Positions 1 through 6,250 of a stretch of 6,425 nt of DNA are shown here, in pieces; position 1 is the stretch's first letter; each line of letters starts with the position of its first letter. The position numbers and the translations under genes are program-made. The notes beneath the pieces are model-generated. The model was given only the letters and a program-made list of their open reading frames with translations, did not search any database and was not told the origin of the DNA. Source of the DNA: an uncultured Rikenellaceae bacterium (GTDB taxonomy: Bacteria > Bacteroidota > Bacteroidia > Bacteroidales > Rikenellaceae); assembly GCA_947074135.1 (NCBI GenBank), contig CAMTOL010000135.1:1-6425 (forward strand), in the 5' to 3' direction.

Positions 1-366
1 AACAAGAATATTATACCACTGTGCCAACTTCTTAATAGCTGAGTTATGAACACGTGAACGGTCAAATGCAGGAAGCGCAGCCGAAAGAAATGCAACCCAC
101 TCTTCGGGAGTCGATTTGTTCGTAATAGCCACCTCACTGCCCGAATTAACGGCAAAAACCTTATCAAACACCTCGCCAAGGGACACCTCAGCAGAGTCAG
201 TAAAGATAGCGATATCGCCTAGTGCACTAACTTTAGCTGTTCCGCTAACAACTGTACGACGTTTTTTCTCGTCAATAGCTTCTACAATAATGCCACCTTT
301 GCTTTGAGCTACATATTTGTAAAGTCCCTGCGCACCCGACACTGAAAGAATTTCTGAAAGTTTCAT
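1..366 (-). CDS. DUF5606 family protein, 3' end cut by window edge
   Basis: This is a partial gene. The ATG is the complement of 364-366 and the frame stays open for 122 codons to the left edge. The protein begins MKLSEILSVSGAQGLYKYVA, followed by GGIIVEAIDEKKR and VSALGDIAIFTD. I recognise this as the N-terminus of the small DUF5606 proteins of Bacteroidota, usually about 140-150 residues, so only a short C-terminal tail should be missing. No signal peptide or membrane segment is visible, so it is probably cytoplasmic. The residues after about 80 (STPEEWVAFLSAALPAFDRS) look helical. Biochemical function is unknown. The gene starts 29 nt after the coaE stop on the same strand and is probably the last gene shown of the ybbR-coaE unit. 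The family name is from memory and moderately sure; the coding call is firm. Confidence 0.85.
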   Translation of the reverse strand, partial: MKLSEILSVSGAQGLYKYVAQSKGGIIVEAIDEKKRRTVVSGTAKVSALGDIAIFTDSAEVSLGEVFDKVFAVNSGSEVAITNKSTPEEWVAFLSAALPAFDRSRVHNSAIKKLAQWYNILV

Positions 367-395
367 ATAACAAATTAGTTAAATATAAAGTAAAT

Positions 396-986
396 TTAAT
401 TTTGCGACAAAGTTAACATTTTTTTGTGAAGTTCCACAACTTTAGGTGTTAATAGCTCATCATCAGATGTAAAAACAGTAAAATCTGCACTCTCAAGCAT
501 CTCTTTCTGCGAAACTTGAACCTCCAACCTCTTTATTATCTGCTCCTCACTCCAACCATCTCTCAATTTCACTCTTCCAATTATCTCGTTGTGATTGGTA
601 TGCACAACAACTATATAATCCATATCATTGCTCAGTTCTCCGTTTAGCAATATCGCACTCTCGACAAGAACAAAAGGTTTGCGTCTATGTTCGAAACACC
701 AATCTTGCAAATCTTTATGCACCGCTGGGTGAACCACAGCCTCTAGTTGCTCTTTAAGTTCAGAATCATTAAAAATCTTAGAGGCCAAGTAGGCTCGATT
801 TAGCTCTCCGCATTCCAGGTAAGCACTGCTCCCAAAAATATCTATTATTTTCGTTTTCAACGAATTGTTCATCAAAATCTTAGCTCTTTGGTCGCAATCA
901 TAATGAGGTATGCCTAGCATTTCGAATACTCGACAAACAGTGCTCTTACCAGCTCCCATAACTCCTGTAATACCTACTCTTTTCAA
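396..986 (-). CDS. coaE: Dephospho-CoA kinase, TTG start
   Basis: CoaE phosphorylates the 3'-hydroxyl of dephospho-CoA using ATP, the last step of coenzyme A synthesis, in the cytoplasm. The protein has 196 residues, normal for the family (about 190-210). Visible motifs are a P-loop at residues 8-15 (GVMGAGKS), the substrate-region HYDCDQRA at 28-35, HPAV at 86-89, the ESAILLNGEL segment at 109-118, and the lid-like RVKLRDGWSEEQIIKR at 138-153. It ends in a short helix with no extra domain. The start appears to be TTG (complement of 984-986). The in-frame stretch back to the stop at 1011-1013 holds no ATG or GTG, and the next ATG (residue 10) lies inside the P-loop. The gene begins 17 nt after the ybbR-like stop and was probably co-transcribed with it. 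Confidence 0.95.
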   Translation of the reverse strand: MKRVGITGVMGAGKSTVCRVFEMLGIPHYDCDQRAKILMNNSLKTKIIDIFGSSAYLECGELNRAYLASKIFNDSELKEQLEAVVHPAVHKDLQDWCFEHRRKPFVLVESAILLNGELSNDMDYIVVVHTNHNEIIGRVKLRDGWSEEQIIKRLEVQVSQKEMLESADFTVFTSDDELLTPKVVELHKKMLTLSQN

Positions 987-1003
987 TTCACAATTATTTA
1001 TAG

Positions 1004-1957
1004 TTAATTGTTAATTCTAAATACCTCAACAAATTCTGGTTCAACGCTCCAGTCAATCACCTGTTTAGGCATATTCTCAATAACAACTCTACCAATCTTG
1101 CCCTCAATATCTGCCCACTTAGTATCAATAACTGCTCTAACTCCTTGAAGCGAAACCACTGTATTGTTAAGTGGAACTTTTGCCATCAATTTGACCTCAG
1201 TTGGAATAGTCAAGATATTCTCATCTATATTCTGCGAAATAGGAACTACTAAACTAAGTTCAGTATATCCTACAACATCAATAGTGTATCGAACAATATC
1301 AACAGAGTTCACAGCCCCAGGCGGTGTAATAAGTCTTATTACTCCACTAGTGTGCGTACGAAGTTCGTTCAACTCAAGAGGCAGTGTATAAACTGCATTT
1401 AGAGTATCGAGATAGGCGAGTGGGGGATTGACAGACATTGAATAAGGGGAACGTACAGAAGCACGTTTGATAGTGTATTGTGGTGCAGAGATAACACAGA
1501 AGATAGATATAAGCGGAAGATTTGTTTCGCTGAAAGAAGATACTTTAACTGTAGGGATTGTACAGGTAGTCATCAATATAGTAAATTTATTCTGCTCCGA
1601 CGACAAGGCACGTTCCATTGACTTTTCGTCAATAGTAAACATATATGGTTGTGCATCATCTTCTTGAGATATGGTAAGCATTGACACAGGGATATTGATT
1701 TTCTGTCCTAGTCCCAATTTATATAGTATCAAATCTCGTCCATCTCCTTGCGCTAAAGTTTTCACCAATAATGGTTGTTGTTGTTCGACCCATATCCCTG
1801 AGTTAAAATCAGTTACTGGTGTTACTTCAACATCAATTGTTGCGGTGTAGTTGTGCGACAATTTAGTTATAAACCATAGAATTGCAGAAGTGACCAGCAA
1901 TATCAGAAATGCGGGTGAGATTACAACTTTCACAGCTTTTGAGAATCTTTGTTTCAC
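1004..1957 (-). CDS. YbbR-like (CdaR-type) membrane-anchored protein, GTG start
   Basis: This 317-residue protein has a short basic N-terminus (MKQRFSKAVK) and one hydrophobic helix at about residues 13-31. A long beta-rich extracytoplasmic part follows, ending WSVEPEFVEVFRINN. This is the form of the YbbR-like proteins encoded next to coaE in Bacteroidota. The segment PLAYLDTLNAVYTLPLELNELR (about 179-200) resembles the repeated YbbR-domain signature. In Firmicutes, YbbR/CdaR proteins regulate the diadenylate cyclase CdaA. Whether that holds here is not shown: no cyclase gene is adjacent and the role in Bacteroidota is unclear. The start is GTG (complement of 1955-1957); the in-frame sequence back to the stop at 1973-1975 has no ATG. 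It is the first gene of the minus-strand unit. In several relatives nusB and yajC precede it (from memory), but here pyk lies upstream, divergent. Confidence 0.85.
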   Translation of the reverse strand: MKQRFSKAVKVVISPAFLILLVTSAILWFITKLSHNYTATIDVEVTPVTDFNSGIWVEQQQPLLVKTLAQGDGRDLILYKLGLGQKINIPVSMLTISQEDDAQPYMFTIDEKSMERALSSEQNKFTILMTTCTIPTVKVSSFSETNLPLISIFCVISAPQYTIKRASVRSPYSMSVNPPLAYLDTLNAVYTLPLELNELRTHTSGVIRLITPPGAVNSVDIVRYTIDVVGYTELSLVVPISQNIDENILTIPTEVKLMAKVPLNNTVVSLQGVRAVIDTKWADIEGKIGRVVIENMPKQVIDWSVEPEFVEVFRINN

Positions 1958-2056
1958 TTCGTTTAGTTTTAATTATCTGATTTACGTTTATTAAATGCTT
2001 CATTAATTTAACACCAATTATTTTGAGAGTAATCAGACAAAGTTAAATTATAGATA

Positions 2057-2088
2057 CAAAAGTAGGTTTTTGAGTGCAAATTAGCAAC
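2057..2088 (-). promoter_or_regulatory. Candidate Bacteroidota promoter for the ybbR-coaE unit
   Basis: On the minus strand, 2064 to 2057 reads TACTTTTG, a full match to the Bacteroidota -7 consensus TAnnTTTG. A GTTG (2088-2085) lies 20 nt upstream, an acceptable partial -33 element (consensus TTTG). Transcription would start near 2050, giving a leader of roughly 90 nt before the GTG. A second full match, TAACTTTG at 2045-2038, has no well-spaced -33 box. Matches to so short a motif are expected by chance in A/T-rich DNA; position between divergent genes is the main support. Confidence 0.45.
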
Positions 2089-2104
2089 AAAATTGCTATA
2101 TTTG
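2069..2104 (+). promoter_or_regulatory. Candidate Bacteroidota promoter for pyk
   Basis: TATATTTG at 2097-2104 matches the -7 consensus TAnnTTTG. A TTTG at 2069-2072 lies 24 nt upstream, a little longer than the usual spacing of about 19-21 nt, so the -33 assignment is weaker than the -7 box. The predicted start near 2110 leaves a leader of about 78 nt, with no clear ribosome-binding purine tract before the ATG. It overlaps the opposing minus-strand promoter candidate, so the two may share regulation. Confidence 0.45.
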
Positions 2105-2187
2105 TGTTGTTTTAAATTGTTTTATACAATCAAGAACCGCAATACACTTTACAAAACTAGTAATTTAGGATAATAACCTACCCACAT

Positions 2188-3639
2188 ATGGTACATACAA
2201 AAAAACAGACAAAAATAGTTGCAACCATTTCGGACAACAACTGCGAGATAGATTTTTTGCGTTCGCTCTACGAAGAGGGAATGAACGTTGTTCGCATAAA
2301 TTCAGCTCACTCAACTTTCGAGGGAGCCAAGAAGATAGTATCGAACTGCCGAATTGTTTCCGATTCTATTGCTACACTTATCGACACCAAAGGACCTGAA
2401 ATCCGCACAACAGTTGTTTTGGGCGATGGCATTTCGCTTATCGAGGGCGATCAGATTAGAGTTCGCGGCTGTCAGAAAGGCGAGTGTGTAAGCTCAATCG
2501 AAGATGCTTTGTATGTTAACGACAGTAACTTTTTTAACGACGTTCCTGTTGGAGCAAGGGTTTTGATTGACGATGGCGAGATTGAATTAATTGTAACCCG
2601 AAAGCAGGACGAAGATTGCACACTTATCTGCGAAGCTACCAATAGGGGTACGATTAAATCTCGCAAGAGTATCAACGTGCCGGGTGTTCACATCGATTTA
2701 CCATCTTTAACACCTCGTGATGTGGAGTATATCCATTGGGCTATCGACAACAATATAGATTTCATTGCACACTCTTTTGTTCGCACCAAAGAGGATTTGA
2801 TTGATATTCAGAAGATTTTGGATAGTCGCGATAGTCATATAAAGATAATAGCAAAAATTGAGAACCAGCAGGGAGTTGACAATATTGACGAAATATTGGA
2901 CTATTGTTATGGTATTATGGTAGCTCGTGGCGATTTGGGAGTTGAACTTCCCGCCGAGCAGATACCTATTACCCAGCGTGCATTGGTTAAGAAGTGTATT
3001 GAGAGCAAGAAGCCTGTAATTATTGCAACTCAGATGCTTCACTCTATGATTTCGTCGCCTCGTCCAACTCGAGCCGAGGTTAGTGACGTTGCCAATGCAA
3101 TCTACCAACGTGCCGACGCCATTATGCTTAGTGGCGAAACTGCAATGGGCAAGTATCCTATCGAAGCAGTTCGCACGATGACCACCATAGCGCAGCGCAT
3201 CGAAAAAGAGGTTGCTCCTATTATCGATATTAATATGGTACGGATCAACAACGAGATTACAGCACAGTTATCACGTTCGGCTGTTCGCGCTTCGACTAAT
3301 CTACCAATTAAAGCTATTATAGCCGACACTTTGAGTGGTCGTACAGCTCGATATTTGGCTGCTTTTCGTGGAGCTAAGCCTGTTTACACTCTTTGTTATC
3401 GCAAGCACGTAATGCGTGAGTTGGCACTCTCGTATGGTGTTTATGCTGAGTATGGCGAACCATTAATTGCGCACGACAGATTTACGTTCCAGATGTTAGT
3501 CAGGTTAGAAAAAGATGGACAATTGGAATCTACGGATTTAGTAATTGTTGTTGGCGGAAGTTTTGGAGCTTCTCGCGGGGCTTCATTTATGGAGATAAGT
3601 AAGGTAATTCATTTAGTCAACAAAGCATTAATTGATTAA
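2188..3639 (+). CDS. pyk: Pyruvate kinase
   Basis: Pyruvate kinase converts phosphoenolpyruvate and ADP to pyruvate and ATP, the last step of glycolysis, in the cytoplasm. The protein has 483 residues, full length for a bacterial enzyme. The barrel begins at KIVATISDNN (9-18) with VVRINSAH at 34-41. DTKGPEIRT spans 66-74; the inserted B domain follows to about 165. IIAKIEN at 220-226 carries the catalytic Lys223 and metal ligand Glu225, and VARGDLGVE at 245-253 the metal ligand Asp249. ATQM (280-283) and MLSGETAMGKYP (313-324) complete the active site. The C-terminal domain is about 355-483. Glu71 corresponds to Glu117 of the rabbit muscle enzyme, the residue type linked to potassium-dependent kinases. 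The start fits Bacteroides homologues. It is divergent from the ybbR unit and 111 nt ahead of the nuoE-like gene. Confidence 0.98.
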   Translation: MVHTKKQTKIVATISDNNCEIDFLRSLYEEGMNVVRINSAHSTFEGAKKIVSNCRIVSDSIATLIDTKGPEIRTTVVLGDGISLIEGDQIRVRGCQKGECVSSIEDALYVNDSNFFNDVPVGARVLIDDGEIELIVTRKQDEDCTLICEATNRGTIKSRKSINVPGVHIDLPSLTPRDVEYIHWAIDNNIDFIAHSFVRTKEDLIDIQKILDSRDSHIKIIAKIENQQGVDNIDEILDYCYGIMVARGDLGVELPAEQIPITQRALVKKCIESKKPVIIATQMLHSMISSPRPTRAEVSDVANAIYQRADAIMLSGETAMGKYPIEAVRTMTTIAQRIEKEVAPIIDINMVRINNEITAQLSRSAVRASTNLPIKAIIADTLSGRTARYLAAFRGAKPVYTLCYRKHVMRELALSYGVYAEYGEPLIAHDRFTFQMLVRLEKDGQLESTDLVIVVGGSFGASRGASFMEISKVIHLVNKALID

Positions 3640-3646
3640 TTTTTAT

Positions 3647-3654
3647 TATCTTTG
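3647..3654 (+). promoter_or_regulatory. Candidate -7 box for the nuoE-like gene
   Basis: TATCTTTG, 8 nt after the pyk stop, matches TAnnTTTG. No TTTG-like -33 element sits at the expected distance (the region around 3620-3630 reads CAAAGCATTA), so this is a weak call. If used, the leader would be about 90 nt and would contain the inverted repeat at 3672-3695. Confidence 0.25.
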
Positions 3655-3671
3655 ATTTTACGGTTGTTTAC

Positions 3672-3695
3672 TATTGTTAACTTTATTTAACAATA
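3672..3695. repeat. Perfect 9-bp inverted repeat in the pyk-nuoE spacer
   Basis: TATTGTTAA (3672-3680) and its exact complement TTAACAATA (3687-3695) flank a 6-nt spacer, CTTTAT. No T-run follows the right arm, and the stem is almost all A/T, so it is a poor intrinsic terminator. The symmetry and length would suit a dimeric regulator such as a CRP/FNR-family protein, but that is inference and no regulator is encoded here. It lies 56 nt before the nuoE-like ATG. Confidence 0.5.
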
Positions 3696-3750
3696 AGCTA
3701 TTCACGACTCTCAAATTCAATATTAAAATTAATAATTCATAATTAAACCT

Positions 3751-4227
3751 ATGTGTAAAGAGGCATTAAAAAAAGAAGACAGAAACTTTATTGCAGCCAT
3801 TTGTAAGGAGTTTGGTAACGATTCTGGAGAATTGATTACTATTTTACATCGTATTCAAGAGCATTTCGGTTTCCTACCTGCTGAAGTTCAGCAGTGTGTT
3901 GCCGACGAACTTTCAATTGCAGTTTCCAAAGTATTTGGTGTTGTAACATTTTATTCTCTCTTTACGATGACTCCAAAAGGTAAACATCCTATTAATGTCT
4001 GCACAGGCACGGCTTGCTATGTACGTGGGGCTGAGGCTGTTTTGAGTGAGATTGCGGCACAACTTGCAATTAAGGTTGGCGAAACTACGGCTGACGGCAA
4101 GTTTTCTTTGTCGTGTTTACGTTGTGTAGGGGCTTGTGGACTGGCACCTGTTGTGATGGTTGGCGAGAAGATTTACCCACGTGTAACGGCAGGTGAAGTA
4201 TCTTCTATACTCGCTGAGTATGAATAA
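3751..4227 (+). CDS. NuoE/HndA-type [2Fe-2S] thioredoxin-fold subunit
   Basis: This 158-residue protein belongs to the family of the 24-kDa subunit of complex I (NuoE) and of NAD(P)-linked hydrogenases (HndA/HydC). It carries one [2Fe-2S] cluster that passes electrons in an NADH-linked complex. An N-terminal helical part (about 10-75) contains the family signature ILHRIQEHFGFLP and VSKVFGVVTFYSLF. The thioredoxin-like ferredoxin domain follows (about 80-158). The four cluster cysteines are all present: Cys84 and Cys89 (CTGTAC), then Cys125 and Cys129 (CVGAC), spaced C-x4-C-x35-C-x3-C. An extra Cys122 is also seen. Length is normal for the small hydrogenase-type form. NuoF and a hydrogenase or other catalytic subunit would be expected alongside, but a repeat and then uvrC follow, so partners must be encoded elsewhere. 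Which complex it serves cannot be told. Confidence 0.92.
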   Translation: MCKEALKKEDRNFIAAICKEFGNDSGELITILHRIQEHFGFLPAEVQQCVADELSIAVSKVFGVVTFYSLFTMTPKGKHPINVCTGTACYVRGAEAVLSEIAAQLAIKVGETTADGKFSLSCLRCVGACGLAPVVMVGEKIYPRVTAGEVSSILAEYE

Positions 4228-4233
4228 GCCCAT

Positions 4234-4271
4234 AGAGAGGTTAATCATAAAAAGTTTTTGTGCAACTTTTC
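4234..4271 (+). repeat. 3'-flank repeat, copy 1 (after the nuoE-like gene), with hairpin
   Basis: This stretch begins 6 nt after the nuoE-like stop and matches the copy after uvrC at 31 of 38 aligned columns in a hand alignment with one 1-nt gap. Shared blocks are AGAGAGGTTAAT, AAAAGTTTT, TGCA and CTTTT. It can fold into a 7-bp hairpin, AAAAGTT (4250-4256) with AACTTTT (4264-4270), loop of 7 nt. The downstream T-run is only four long, so terminator activity is possible but not certain. Its place just after a stop codon in both copies suggests a transcript-end role or a small dispersed repeat. Confidence 0.55.
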
Positions 4272-4285
4272 GTAGAGAAAGTTGC
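4262..4285 (+). repeat. Second hairpin overlapping repeat copy 1
   Basis: GCAACTTT (4262-4269) pairs exactly with AAAGTTGC (4278-4285), and a T-G wobble can extend it to 9 pairs around the 6-nt loop CGTAGA. The left arm reuses the strand that closes the first hairpin (4264-4270), so the two folds exclude each other. Copy 2 after uvrC lacks this second arm. It may be a terminator stem or simply a local inverted repeat. Confidence 0.5.
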
Positions 4286-4541
4286 GATGGAAAACGGTGT
4301 TAGAATAATGACACAAAATCTAAATCCCAAAGCGCAAATCCGAAGGGTTTGTAAAACTTATGGACGTAGCTGTTAAAGTTTAGAATACCAAAGTTTTGGG
4401 GATTGTCGGAAAATTGCAGAGAATCTTTGTTAGCTCTACTTTACCTTTTGTTCACAAAATGTAAAACCAAAAAACTTTGACAGAAACTACGTTTACTATA
4501 ACCTACTTGTTTTTTCTTTGACTTTTTCTTTTTGATTTTCG
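4286..4541. other. Non-coding leader region before uvrC
   Basis: I find no protein-coding frame with family features here. The region contains a 7-bp hairpin with one T-G wobble, CAAATCC (4335-4341) and GGGTTTG (4345-4351), loop GAA. It also holds a 12-nt inverted repeat CCAAAGTTTTGG (4388-4399) and a palindrome-like TTTTGTTCACAAAA (4446-4459). The last 40 nt before the uvrC ATG are T-rich on the plus strand. A small RNA or a long 5' leader for uvrC is possible, but nothing matches an RNA family I know. Confidence 0.5.
4447..4479 (+). promoter_or_regulatory. Candidate promoter for uvrC
   Basis: TTTG at 4447-4450 and AAACTTTG at 4472-4479 are separated by 21 nt, the expected -33/-7 spacing for Bacteroidota. 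The -7 box differs from TAnnTTTG only in its first base. Transcription would start near 4485, about 57 nt before the uvrC ATG. The -33 part overlaps the palindrome-like TTTTGTTCACAAAA at 4446-4459. Confidence 0.3.
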
Positions 4542-6191
4542 ATGGGCGAATCACTTAAAGAGGTTGTTTCGAATCTGCCGGGGTCACCGGGCGTTTATAG
4601 GTTCAAGGATTCGCACGACACTATTATATATGTAGGTAAAGCAGTTAATCTAAAGTCTAGGGTTAGCTCCTATTTCAACGCTTCGGCTGATCACTCACCA
4701 AAAGTAAGGGCTATGGTGCGTCATATCGTCTCAATCGAACATATTGTCGTGGGCGACGAACGTGATGCGCTGCTACTTGAGAACAACCTTATCAAAGAGT
4801 TGCAACCTCGCTATAACATTCTGCTCAAAGACTCTAAAACCTACCCTTGGATAGCTATAACCAATGAGCCTTTCCCTCGCATTATCTCAACTCGACAAAA
4901 GGAGCGTTCAAAGGCGGACTACTATGGTCCTTACGCCTCGGTAGGTGTGCAACGCACTCTTTTGCAGTTGATTCATTCATTATTTCCAATTCGGACTTGC
5001 AAACTCAACCTATCGGAGGCAAACATTAAGAAGGGCAAATATGCAGTCTGTTTAAAGTACCATATGGGTCAGTGTCGAGGTGGTTGTGTTGGCAAGGAGA
5101 GTGAAATGGAGTATAGAGAGTGGGTGTTGGCAGCTCGTGAGATACTCAAAGGCAACTTCAAACAGGCAATTCTAAGGCTTGAGAGCCAGATGAAAGAGGA
5201 GGCATTGAAGCTCAACTTCGAGGCAGCCGAACAGATAAAACGAAAGATCATCGCTCTCGAAGATTATCGTTCTCGCAGCGTTGTGGTGAGCAACTATCTT
5301 GGCAATTTGGACGTTGTGACAATAGTCTATCACGACGAAGCGACATATTCGAACTACTTAAAAGTTGTTGACGGCAGTGTTGTCGGGTGCTATACTTTTG
5401 AGCTTCGTGGGCAGTTGGGCGAGGCGGAAGACGAGTTGATGAGTTATGCTCTTTCGCAGCTAGATTTACGTGCGCCAGAGATTGTGGTTAGTCACTACCC
5501 TACCCTTGATTATATTGACGAGCAGATAGAGAGTCGATGTTTTGTACCGCAGCGAGGCGATAAGGTTCGGCTCGTAGAGTTATCGCAGAAGAATTGCAAG
5601 TTTTACCGACTCGAGAAACTAAAAAATATTGAGAAGAAGGACCCAGAGAAGAGGATTGAACGTGTGATGCTTGCGATGCAGAAGGAGTTGAACCTAAAGA
5701 GTGAGCCTCGCCATATTGAGTGTTTCGATAATTCGAATCTTGGAGGCGAATTTGCAGTGGCGGCTTGTGTGGTTTTCAAAGATGGCAAACCTTCGAAGCG
5801 AGATTATCGTCATTTTAACATTAAGACGGTTGTTGGGGCAAATGATTTTGCTTCGATGAAGGAGGTTGTTGGTCGGCGATATAGTCGTTTATTGGACGAG
5901 GGTAAGGAGTTGCCACAGTTAGTTGTTATTGATGGAGGTAAGGGGCAGTTGGGTGCGGCTTTTGAGGCGATTGACGAGTTGGGGTTGAGTGAACGAATAA
6001 AGGTTGTGGGTTTAGCTAAGCGAATGGAGGAGCTTTACTTTGTTGGCGATCCGGTGCCGCATTATTTTGATAAGAAAGGGGAAACGTTGCGTATTTTGAT
6101 GCATTTGCGAGATGAAGCGCACCGATTTGGTATCACATTTCATCGGAACAAGCGTTCTAAGAAAATCAAGGATGATTTTGCCTCAAAATAG
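4542..6191 (+). CDS. uvrC: UvrABC excision nuclease subunit UvrC, lacking the C-terminal HhH domain
   Basis: UvrC makes both cuts flanking a DNA lesion in nucleotide excision repair after UvrA and UvrB mark the site. Residues 12-95 are the GIY-YIG nuclease (GVY at 17-19, YVG at 30-32, Arg40, Glu80), which makes the 3' cut. Cys153, Cys170, Cys178 and Cys182 match the spacing of the Fe-S cysteines described in E. coli UvrC. The UVR motif that contacts UvrB lies at about 213-246. The RNase H-like nuclease for the 5' cut keeps its acidic and histidine residues: Asp396 (ECFDNSN), Asp464 (IDGGKGQ) and His527 (DEAHRF). The protein ends at residue 549, just after FHRNKRSK. Most UvrC proteins have 600 or more residues and continue into paired helix-hairpin-helix motifs, absent here. 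The start is well placed, and the gene appears to stand alone. Confidence 0.96.
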   Translation: MGESLKEVVSNLPGSPGVYRFKDSHDTIIYVGKAVNLKSRVSSYFNASADHSPKVRAMVRHIVSIEHIVVGDERDALLLENNLIKELQPRYNILLKDSKTYPWIAITNEPFPRIISTRQKERSKADYYGPYASVGVQRTLLQLIHSLFPIRTCKLNLSEANIKKGKYAVCLKYHMGQCRGGCVGKESEMEYREWVLAAREILKGNFKQAILRLESQMKEEALKLNFEAAEQIKRKIIALEDYRSRSVVVSNYLGNLDVVTIVYHDEATYSNYLKVVDGSVVGCYTFELRGQLGEAEDELMSYALSQLDLRAPEIVVSHYPTLDYIDEQIESRCFVPQRGDKVRLVELSQKNCKFYRLEKLKNIEKKDPEKRIERVMLAMQKELNLKSEPRHIECFDNSNLGGEFAVAACVVFKDGKPSKRDYRHFNIKTVVGANDFASMKEVVGRRYSRLLDEGKELPQLVVIDGGKGQLGAAFEAIDELGLSERIKVVGLAKRMEELYFVGDPVPHYFDKKGETLRILMHLRDEAHRFGITFHRNKRSKKIKDDFASK

Positions 6192-6210
6192 TGGATTAAA
6201 AACTCTGTTT

Positions 6211-6250
6211 AGAGAGGTTAATAGGTAAAAGTTTTCGATGCAGCTTTTTT
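6211..6250 (+). repeat. 3'-flank repeat, copy 2 (after uvrC), with terminator-like hairpin
   Basis: This begins 19 nt after the uvrC stop and is the partner of the copy at 4234-4271. AAAAGTT (6227-6233) pairs with AGCTTTT (6242-6248) around an 8-nt loop, and a run of six T (6245-6250) overlaps and follows the right arm. The A-to-G change at 6243 turns a T-A pair into T-G, so pairing is preserved between copies. This hairpin with its T-run is the best terminator candidate in the window. Confidence 0.5.

Noticed and set aside
116..307. Plus-strand open frame of 63 codons
   Set aside because: It lies entirely opposite the DUF5606 gene, whose protein matches a known family; the plus-strand product has no recognisable features.
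2707..3108. Minus-strand open frame of 133 codons inside pyk
   Set aside because: It is antisense to the catalytic core of pyruvate kinase and shows no family motif; a shadow of the real gene.
3627..3644. ATTAATTGATTAAT palindrome plus T-run at the pyk stop as a terminator
   Set aside because: The stem is entirely A/T with a very short loop and overlaps the stop codon; too weak to call.
4286..4541. tRNA or known structured RNA before uvrC
   Set aside because: No cloverleaf, no T-loop-like GGTTC motif and no recognised riboswitch core could be found by eye.
5069..5251. Short minus-strand frame inside uvrC
   Set aside because: Antisense to the Fe-S and UVR regions of UvrC, with low-complexity product and no independent support.
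6180..6235. Frameshifted continuation of uvrC into the HhH domain
   Set aside because: The other two forward frames meet stops quickly (after GLKTLFREVNR in one, near 6197 in the other) and show no PGIG-like motif.
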